Assembly: GCA_964035575.1 (NCBI GenBank)
Contig: OZ037857.1
Coordinates: 930,001 to 994,000, forward strand
Direction of reading: 5' to 3'
Length of the DNA: 64,000 nt
Source: Rhynchopus sp. YZ270_cl-10
Lineage: Eukaryota > Euglenozoa > Diplonemea > Diplonemida > Diplonemidae
This document shows positions 55,412 to 62,678 of this stretch, one piece after another; position 1 is the stretch's first letter, and every line of letters begins with the position of its first letter. The notes under the pieces are model-generated. The model had not been told where the DNA came from and searched no databases. It was given only the letters and a program-made list of their open reading frames with translations. The position numbers and the translations under genes were made by a program.

Positions 55412-56251
55412 ATGGCAATCCTACGTGAGCTTTGCGAAGGAGGTCTCACCGTGCTCTTTGAGTACGCAGACGGGGCGCGGCAGACCTGCGCTGTAAGCAG
55501 AATGGCCTATCTGCAGGTCGACGCAAAGGCGGCAGGGCTCGCTGAGGGCCGCGCCTGCATCATGTGGCACCCCTTCCTTGTAGAATCCCCATCCGGAAAC
55601 ACTCAGGTTCGAGTCTGGCTTCATTGGGAATGGCCTGCTGGGGTCCTTGCTGACCAGATTAATCTTGCGAAACAGGGGGCAAGAGAGGCGGGCACCGTGC
55701 ATTGTCAAGAATTTGTCAAAATTTTGATGGACCACGCTCTGACAGACCCTTCTGATCCTCTCATACGATATGCGGTGCCGTATGATGTGAACAACATGCC
55801 CGGGTTGAACAGCAAGAAGCAGGCGTATATGCTGAAGTATGGGAGGGTGGAGGGGGTGCAGACGAGGTTTGCTGAGAACAGGGCGAGAGAGGCGAGGGCG
55901 GTGCGGGGTGAGGCCTCGTTGCTGGTGCGTGCACAGAGGCCCGAGGCGTATGCATGCAAGGCTCTGCCAATAGCGTTGCACCGTGTACCCCGGTTAGATG
56001 CATCAAACGCAACAGCGTCGCTCATCACAATGACAGTCTATCGTACTGTGGACCCAAGTTCAGATACAACTTTCGGGGACTTCCTCACAAAGCAGTCCCT
56101 CATGCAGCTGGCCCCAGACGACATCAAAACGCGTGTGCTCGTGCAAGGTATAGTAATCGAACCCGAAACGCCTCTTGTGGAGCTCTACCACCTGATGCAT
56201 CACCCCGATGAGTTTTTGCATATTTGTGTCCTCCAGAGTGCGTCTTCTTGA
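55412..56251 (+). CDS. ATG5: Autophagy protein 5
   Basis: 279 residues. In autophagy ATG12 is attached to ATG5, and the pair with ATG16 directs ATG8 lipidation on the forming autophagosome. The C-terminus is diagnostic: VLVQGIVIEPETPL, LYHLMHHPDEFLHICVL against VMIHGIEPMLETPLQWL and SYPDNFLHISII in human ATG5. VRVWLHWEWPAGVLADQI and TVYRTVDPSSDTTFGDFL match the two ubiquitin-like folds. The region around human Lys130 (FMSCMKEAD) aligns with FVKILMDHA, so the ATG12-accepting lysine appears to be Met106; Lys103 is the nearest lysine. The start is the first ATG in frame; the open frame upstream is a C/T tract. The last 100 bp are duplicated before the second hexosaminidase gene. Confidence 0.82.
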   Translation: MAILRELCEGGLTVLFEYADGARQTCAVSRMAYLQVDAKAAGLAEGRACIMWHPFLVESPSGNTQVRVWLHWEWPAGVLADQINLAKQGAREAGTVHCQEFVKILMDHALTDPSDPLIRYAVPYDVNNMPGLNSKKQAYMLKYGRVEGVQTRFAENRAREARAVRGEASLLVRAQRPEAYACKALPIALHRVPRLDASNATASLITMTVYRTVDPSSDTTFGDFLTKQSLMQLAPDDIKTRVLVQGIVIEPETPLVELYHLMHHPDEFLHICVLQSASS

Positions 56252-58490
56252 TTGGGGTGGGTTGGGTGGTGTGGAAGGTTGTGTCGGTGGATGCGTCTCT
56301 GGTGATGTGTTCACAAGAACGCATGCTGTTGTAGCTGGGCTCTGTCTGCCTCACCCATGCCCTCCACTGACGACCACGATGCCGCGTCCATATTGACTGG
56401 GGTCTGCTCCCTGTGGGTGTGCACCCTCAGGTGCGCTGTCCGTCCATCTGTAGAGCTTGACTCGTTCCTGGTTACCATGGTTTTGGGCATAACGTCGTAG
56501 TAGGTGGCTCCGATGAGAGACGATAGCTGGTAGAGGGCATCCCAGCGTTGTTGTCTGGTGTGTCAGCGTTGCAGCCAACGTTGTACATTAGCCCCTTCAG
56601 TCTGCGGTCAAGGGGTTTGCACTTTCTAGCCCCCTTTTCTCTTTTTCCGGGGACCATCGCCTCAGACAGTTTTAAAGTCTTCCCAGGCCTTATTGTGGCA
56701 GGGTGTGGGTATGGGGTATGGGGTGTCTTCTCTCTCGAAAAAAAATCACGCAAAACCACGATTACTGTGTACCGCGAAATACCGAGAGAGCCTCCCTCCC
56801 CCAAGCCCAGCGGTGGCAACGTGCCTGCCTTTTCTCTGAGACTGCAGCACCCTCTCTTTGGGTCTCAGGTTTGTGCTATAGATATTGTCCGTTCCCGTTT
56901 CGTTTCGCCTCTTGTACACTACTACTTACACCCACACTTTCAGGAATTTTTAAAAGCGCAAAAATGAAGATGATCTGTGCCGCCCTTCTGGGGCTGATTG
57001 GTAGCAGTGTGGCAGACCCGAACATCTGGCCATTGCCGCAGTCGTACAGCAACGGAACGACGACTGTGACTGTGAGCCCGACCTTTGCCTTCAAGGCTGC
57101 AAGCACACCTTCTGCAGACCTGCAGGCAGCGATGGCACGCTACACGGAGTTGATCTTCTCGCACCGTGTGACTGCCACAGGAGGCGTCGCCACGGCGTCT
57201 GTCACCGTTGCCAACGATGCAGAGGACCTGCAGCTTGGAGTGGACGAGTCGTACACCCTGGACGTGTCCGTGACAGGCATTGCGATCACCGCCAAGACGC
57301 AGTTCGGTGCGTACTACGCAATGGAGACGCTGTCGCAGATGATTGTCTTCAACTACGACACCCAGACCTACGAGATCAGAGACGCACCCTGGAAGATCAC
57401 CGACGCACCACGTTTCGCACACCGTGAGGTGCTCATCGACAGCTCCCGCCACTTCCAGCCCGTGGCAGAGCTCAAGCGCCTCATCACCTCGATGACCTAC
57501 GCAAAGATCAACACCATGCACTGGCACATCGTTGATGCCGAGTCGTTCCCCTACATCTCGCCCACCTACCCGAAGCTTGCGCAGGGTGCCTGGAGTCTGC
57601 AGGAGCGCTTCACACAGAATGACGTTGAGGACGTTGTGGAGTACGCACGTCAGCGTGGTGTGCGTGTTGTGATTGAGGTCGACACACCCGGACACGCATC
57701 GAGCTGGTGCAAGGGACACCCCGAGGTGTGCCCGTCACCGTCGTGCAACACCCCACTCAACCCTGCCACGAACGCCACATTCGACCTGATCCAGGGCCTG
57801 CTGAAGGACCTGGCCGCAGCTTCGCACGACAACCACATGCACATTGGTGGGGACGAGGTGAACACTGGGTGCTGGACGAAGACGCCTTCTGTCCAGGCAT
57901 GGATGACCAAGGAGAACATGACTGCCGACGACGCCTACGCGTACTTCAGCGGCCGCGTCTCCGACATTGTCTTTGGTCTCGGCAAATCCGTGACCGGGTG
58001 GGAGGAGCTGTGGAACCACTTCGGGACCAAGCTGGACAAGCGCACGATCATCCAGCAGTGGCTGCCGGGGTCGAAGATTGTTGGTGCGGCGACTGCGGCG
58101 GGGTACAAGGTGATTTGGTCGACTGACGGAGTGTGGTACTTGGACGGATTGGGTGTGACTTGGAGCAAGATGTACGCTGCGGAGCCTTGCAGCGGACTCA
58201 CGGATGCACAGTGCGCGCTTGTCATTGGAGGAGGTGGAGAGATGTGGGGTGAGACTGCCGATGTCTCCGACGTCGAGCAGACCGTGTGGCCACGTCTTGG
58301 CGCTGTTGCAGAGCGTCTCTGGTCTGCGCGCACTGTCACCGACGCCACCAAGGCACTCCCACGTCTCCTCAACTTCCGCTGCCTCCTCAACAGAAGAGGA
58401 ATCGCCGCTGCACCCGTCAAGAACGCAGAGGCACGCACCGCCCCCAGCGGCCCCGGAAGCTGCTACCAGCAGTAAGTTCAAAACTTTTAA
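56144..58490 (+). repeat. Segmental duplication, left copy (ATG5 end + hexosaminidase gene)
   Basis: From within the last ATG5 codons through the hexosaminidase gene, this matches 61858 to the window end at an offset of about 5,715 bp. Small indels occur in the spacer, and very few changes in coding sequence. The right limit of the duplication lies outside the window. The spacer 56252-56963 has no other gene. Confidence 0.95.
56964..58475 (+). CDS. Beta-N-acetylhexosaminidase (GH20), copy 1
   Basis: Removes terminal GlcNAc/GalNAc from glycans or chitin fragments; predicted lysosomal or secreted. 503 residues, intronless. The signal peptide is MKMICAALLGLIGSSVA. An N-terminal GH20b-like alpha/beta domain covers about 20-145, and the GH20 barrel starts near 150 (DAPRFAHREVLIDSSRHF). 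Catalytic Asp297-Glu298 lie in HMHIGGDEVNTGC. HWH at 186-188 and WEELWNHF, IIQQWLPG and GGGGEMWGE are substrate-site blocks. The usual DDQSFP motif reads DAESFP here (Glu193), whereas copy 2 has DAQSFP. The start is chosen by the signal peptide; the frame is open upstream. An ACTAATACAA element lies 86 bp after the stop. Confidence 0.95.
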   Translation: MKMICAALLGLIGSSVADPNIWPLPQSYSNGTTTVTVSPTFAFKAASTPSADLQAAMARYTELIFSHRVTATGGVATASVTVANDAEDLQLGVDESYTLDVSVTGIAITAKTQFGAYYAMETLSQMIVFNYDTQTYEIRDAPWKITDAPRFAHREVLIDSSRHFQPVAELKRLITSMTYAKINTMHWHIVDAESFPYISPTYPKLAQGAWSLQERFTQNDVEDVVEYARQRGVRVVIEVDTPGHASSWCKGHPEVCPSPSCNTPLNPATNATFDLIQGLLKDLAAASHDNHMHIGGDEVNTGCWTKTPSVQAWMTKENMTADDAYAYFSGRVSDIVFGLGKSVTGWEELWNHFGTKLDKRTIIQQWLPGSKIVGAATAAGYKVIWSTDGVWYLDGLGVTWSKMYAAEPCSGLTDAQCALVIGGGGEMWGETADVSDVEQTVWPRLGAVAERLWSARTVTDATKALPRLLNFRCLLNRRGIAAAPVKNAEARTAPSGPGSCYQQ

Positions 58491-58560
58491 AAAAAAATCA
58501 ATTTTTCGTGGGAAAAAACGAAGAATCAAAGTGGCGTTATTTCGTGTTGTTGCAAGGGTA

Positions 58561-58613
58561 TAGTGTAGCACACCCTCAGTGTCTTGCACTAATACAAAAG
58601 TAGAGGTTTCAAA
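58561..58613 (+). repeat. ACTAATACAA element, copy 5 (diverged)
   Basis: TAGTGTAGCACACCCTCAGT then GTCTTGCACTAATACAAAAG and GTTTCAAAAG; keeps the order of blocks of the other four copies. Confidence 0.6.
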
Positions 58614-58978
58614 AGAAGAGAAGCCTTATCCCCGATCCCATTTCCCCAAACCAACGGGGGGTTTTTTTTTGAAGCACTGTATCGATGTTTGCCTGCCCAT
58701 TTGCAGTGCACAGCGGGTATTGTAATGGTTCCGCTTTGAGAGCTGCTCGATGTGCTCTCGAGTGTTGGTATTCCAGTGTCCTTGTTGCATACTTTTTTTT
58801 AATTATTGTGGGCCGTGCAGTGTTTTCCCTCCCTTCTCTTCTCTGTGTTCTCTCAGATTCTTTTTGTGTGTCCTACTCCCCCCTTTTTTGTACTTCTTCA
58901 TTGAAACAAGATTATTAGGACTGAACAACGTACCTGTGAGTTAGATTATGAAGAACCCTGCTTGAGATGGAGATGAAC

Positions 58979-59018
58979 GTGACTAAGCACGCAAAGGCTT
59001 AGAACCTTCTTACAAAAA
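58979..59018 (+). repeat. RCGAGAG-family hairpin copy
   Basis: GTGACTAAGC-ACGCAAAG-GCTTAG, then AACCTTCTTACAAA. The stem is intact and the loop changed. Confidence 0.6.
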
Positions 59019-59058
59019 AACCACTCTCGTTTCAAGGGCTTTGTATTTAAAAGACACA

Positions 59059-59390
59059 TTTTTCCCAACCTTCCTGTATACACGCGTCAGCAACCAATAC
59101 AGGTAGTGTATTGAAATGATTCTGGGGGGGGGTAAGGGGTCTAATTTTAATTTCGTCGATTTTGAGAAAAATTTTGGCCAAAAATGGGCCCCACGTATAA
59201 GGAACCGGGCTCATATTTCTCAAAATTTAAGTGGTCAAAAAATTGTCCAATTTTCCGAAATGACCCCACCGCTGCACGGGCGGAGCCCAAAAATGCAAAT
59301 AAGCCACTTTTTGGTTTCATTGAAATGATGCGGCTGACACTGAGGAATTATGGTTTACGGCGTCCCATTGAGGGGGCGAACCCTTTTTAA
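59059..59390 (+). repeat. 332-bp tandem repeat unit 1 (GACCCCACC family)
   Basis: Starts near TTTTTCCCAACCTTCCTG. The next unit is identical apart from one extra G in a G run, so the duplication is very recent. It includes a CCTGTAT/ATACAGG hairpin and the family core GACCCCACCGCTGCACGGGC...AAATGCAAATAAG. An identical 68-codon frame in both units is not convincing as a gene. Confidence 0.95.
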
Positions 59391-59724
59391 TTTTTCCCAA
59401 CCTTCCTGTATACACGCGTCAGCAACCAATACAGGTAGTGTATTGAAATGATTCTGGGGGGGGGGTAAGGGGTCTAATTTTAATTTCGTCGATTTTGAGA
59501 AAAATTTTGGCCAAAAATGGGCCCCACGTATAAGGAACCGGGCTCATATTTCTCAAAATTTAAGTGGTCAAAAAATTGTCCAATTTTCCGAAATGACCCC
59601 ACCGCTGCACGGGCGGAGCCCAAAAATGCAAATAAGCCACTTTTTGGTTTCATTGAAATGATGCGGCTGACACTGAGGAATTATGGTTTACGGCGTCCCA
59701 TTGAGGGGGCGAACCCTTTTTAAT
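59391..59724 (+). repeat. 332-bp tandem repeat unit 2 (GACCCCACC family)
   Basis: Direct repeat of the preceding unit; similarity ends at AACCCTTTTTAATTTTT. Confidence 0.95.
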
Positions 59725-60904
59725 TTTTTGTTCTCTTGAAATGTGTAATTTCATGTTTTCGCGAAAAAAATACGAACTGATCCTACAAGGGTTGAAGGAA
59801 GGTGTGTGGAAAACAATAATAACAAGAACAACTAATTGCTAAGAAAAAAAATGGGGTGTGCTGTGGATAACTCCGCGCGATTTTCGAAACCACCATAGCA
59901 TCCTGGCGATTTTCTGGAGGTGCTGATGTGACGATGCCTGGTGCGATCGACGACGTGTTGTCGTCTGTGCATTATGTGTTCCTTCGGCACTGCTCTGATG
60001 ACGACGACGATGCGTGGGAGCCTGTGGACGACTACGAGCTGGAACATGCCGAGGCCGCCCGAGCGAATGGTTATCGAGCCTGCCGAGACTACGTCCAATA
60101 ACGCGATCGAGCAGATGGTGCTGGACGAAGAGGACAGCCCCACTGTTTAAAAGTTTCAGATGCAGGCATCCCAGTGGGTCCAGCGTACGAAGAGCGTTTT
60201 AGCATACCTGCAGAAGAGCAGAATGCTGGCGTGTTGTAGATTATATTTTTTTCAGAGTGGAGTTCCACAGCACACCCGGTTTTTTTTCCGATAGCAATTA
60301 CTTGTTTTGTTGTGAGAGGCGGGTACTTTCGTTCACATCCTAATATCCTGTTTTGTTGAGGGAAATAAAACGTTTCTGAGACGCACCACCTGCAGATATT
60401 TTTTCGGTTTGAAGAATGTGCTGAATGTGTGCTCCTGCATACTTGTTCCAAGCTGTTCCCTCCCGAAAAACAAAACAAAACAAAACAAAACAACTCGCGT
60501 GACTGTTTTTTTTTTTCTTCTCCCCCTTGTTTTGACAATCATTTGTGGTGCTTCCTTTAGCATTGCTTACGGTTGTTGTCATTTTCATTTTCGTCTTGGG
60601 TTAGTGCGCTGTACCTTGTACTCTTGCTGTTTCTGATACAAATGTGAGAGTGTTGTTGGTTCACTACCTGTGTCACCTCAACTCTTTTTTTTTCGCACTC
60701 ATTGTGGACACTGTCTTGTAGACACATTCTCTAGAAGTGATGTATATACAGACAGGTGCCCCTCTTTGGCTTACCGTACCACCACAAAAAACAAAAGGAA
60801 CCGCCTAGATTACGCCAGTTCCCCTAAATTCTTGCAAACTAAGGCCATTTTGGATGGATACCTCCCAGACTGCAGACTAAGAAATCATTTAATTACTTAA
60901 CATA
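59725..60904 (+). other. Gene-poor spacer
   Basis: Apart from the short frame at 59934-60101 I see only AT-rich DNA with a CAAAA microsatellite near 60470 and homopolymers. Confidence 0.4.
59934..60101 (+). CDS. Possible short protein (55 residues) or gene remnant
   Basis: MPGAIDDVLSSVHYVFLRHC, then an Asp run, EPVDDYELEHAEAARANGYR and a short end. The composition is protein-like and GC-rich against AT-rich surroundings, but it is short, lacks the usual leader, and an overlapping frame is also open. No family is recognised. Confidence 0.25.
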   Translation: MPGAIDDVLSSVHYVFLRHCSDDDDDAWEPVDDYELEHAEAARANGYRACRDYVQ

Positions 60905-61050
60905 CCACCCCGATATTTTTGAAAATGACCCCACGTATAAGTGACCGGGCTCATATTTCTCAAAATCTAAGTGGTCAAAAAATTGTTCAATTTTTGAGAT
61001 TGACCCCACTACTGCACGGGCGGATCCCAAAAATGCAAATAAGGACCCTT
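60905..61050 (+). repeat. GACCCCACC-family repeat, diverged copy
   Basis: GACCCCACGTATAAGTGACC, CTCATATTTCTCAAAATCTA and a core GACCCCACTACTGCACGGGC with AAATGCAAATAAGG, parallel to the 332-bp units. Confidence 0.8.
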
Positions 61051-61114
61051 TTCCACAACCTTCCTTCACCCCCCCTGCAGGGTAACCGAAGGTGAAGTCA
61101 ATATTACAAACCCG

Positions 61115-61275
61115 GATTTTGAGGAAATTTTTGGCCGAACATCGGCCCCGGCTATTAGTGACCGGGCTCCTATTGTCCAAAATTTAAGGCGTTAAAATTT
61201 TGTCCGTTTTTCCAGATTGACCCCACCACTGACTGGGATTGGCTCAAAAATGCAAATAACGGCGTTTTCGCCTGT
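61115..61275 (+). repeat. GACCCCACC-family repeat, most diverged + copy
   Basis: GTGACCGGGCTCCTATTG, then GATTGACCCCACCACTGACT and AAAAATGCAAATAACGGCG. Its GGCGTTTT end is closest to the reversed copy inside the satellite element. Confidence 0.75.
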
Positions 61276-61768
61276 ATTGTTCGTTGCGAAACCCCAGACT
61301 CGCATTTAATTACTTACTTACCCGACCCCCAATCCTTAGTCTGCAGACTGATACCTCCCCCTTTTTTAACATCTCAAACTTACAGCAACTCGTAAGATTG
61401 TGTGTGTGTGTGTGTGTGTTTGACACCTAATAGGGGTAATTCTTCAGAATATGCCCCCATATGTGTACGAGACACTCACCATCTTACATTTTTTTTTTCT
61501 TTCTCTTCAGATTGTGTTGCAGTACGGCCTCTCTCTTTTGTGGCACCGTTTTCAGGTTTTACATTGTTTTTCCTCATTGCCTTTTTCTTTCTCTTTTTGT
61601 GCATTGAGGGACATATTTATCGTCTTTAAAAAAAAGTTTTTTTTATTTGTAGGGAGTAACTCCTACCACTACAACCAAAAGTTTTTTACTTTGTGGGGGG
61701 CTTCTGTGCCTGCGTCGTTTGAGGCAAAAAAGAAGATGTGTGTGTGTATGCACGAGAGACATTTTGCT
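61276..61768 (+). other. Spacer before the second duplication copy
   Basis: AT-rich. A GT dinucleotide run occurs near 61400-61425 and a degenerate GCACGAGAGACATT hairpin-family remnant at 61749. No gene. Confidence 0.4.
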
Positions 61769-61853
61769 GCTAACCAACGCAGTACATTAGCAAAATCCTT
61801 CAGTCTGCGGTAAAGGGGTTTGCACTTACTAGCCCCTTTTTCTCTTTGTCCGG
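61769..61853 (+). repeat. Third copy of the hexosaminidase upstream segment
   Basis: GTACATTAGC, CTTCAGTCTGCGG and AAGGGGTTTGCACTT match 56588-56650 and 62300-62365. It abuts the ATG5 fragment, marking the junction of an earlier tandem copy. Confidence 0.75.
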
Positions 61854-61857
61854 CGAA

Positions 61858-61966
61858 GCAAGGTACAGTAATCGAACCCGAAACGCCTCTAGTGGAGCTC
61901 TACCACCTGATGCATCACCCCGATGAGTTTTTGCATATTTGTGTCCTCCAGAGTGCGTCTTCTTGA
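61858..61966 (+). pseudogene. ATG5 3'-end fragment
   Basis: Carries the last 35 or so codons of ATG5 (VIEPETPLVELYHLMHHPD onward) up to its TGA. No promoter or start. It is a by-product of the hexosaminidase segmental duplication and marks its left breakpoint. Confidence 0.9.
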
Positions 61967-62678
61967 TTGGGGTGGGTTGGGTGGTGTGGAAGGTTGTGTC
62001 GGTGGATGCGTCTCTGATGTGTTCACGAGAACGCATGCTGTTGTAGCTGGGCTCTGCCTCACCCATGCCCTCCACTGACGACCACGATGCCGCGTCCATA
62101 TTGACTGGGGTCTGCTCCCGCTCTGGGTGTGCACCCTCAGGTGCGCTGTCCGTCCATCTGTAGAGCTTGACTCGTTCCTGGTTACCATGGTTTTGGGCAT
62201 AACGTCGTAGTAGGTGGCTCCGATGAGAGACGATAGCTGGTAGAGGGCATCCCAGCGTTGTTGTCTGGTGTGTCAGCGTTGCAGCCAACGTTGTACATTA
62301 GCCCCTTCAGTCTGCGGTCAAGGGGTTTGCACTTTCTAGCCCCCTTTTCTCTTTTTCCGGGGACCATCGCCTCAGACAGTTTTAAAGTCTTCCCAGGCCT
62401 TATTGTGGCAGGGTGTGGGTATGGGGTGTGGGGTGTGGGTTGTCTTCTCTCTCGAAAAAAATCACGCAAAACCACGATTCCTGTGTACCGCGAAATACCG
62501 AGAGAGCCTCCCTCCCCCAAGCCCAGCGGTGGCAACGTGCCTGCCTTTTCTCTGAGACTGCAGCACCCTCTCTTTGGGTCTCAGGTTTGTGCTATAGATA
62601 TTGTCCGTTCCCGTTTCGTTTCGCCTTTTATACACACTACTTACACCCACACTTTCAGGAATTTTTTAAAGCGCAAAA

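Larger units (their letters stand above)
58476..59058 (+). other. Spacer with transcript-end and hairpin elements
   Basis: Contains the ACTAATACAAAAG element at 58561-58613 and a good RCGAGAG-family hairpin at 58979-59018 (CTAAGC and GCTTAG around an ACGCAAAG loop, then CTTACAAA). No gene. Confidence 0.5.

Noticed and set aside
56940-57719. 259-codon minus-strand frames over both hexosaminidases
   Set aside because: Mirror of codon bias in the + gene; conserved only because the DNA is duplicated.
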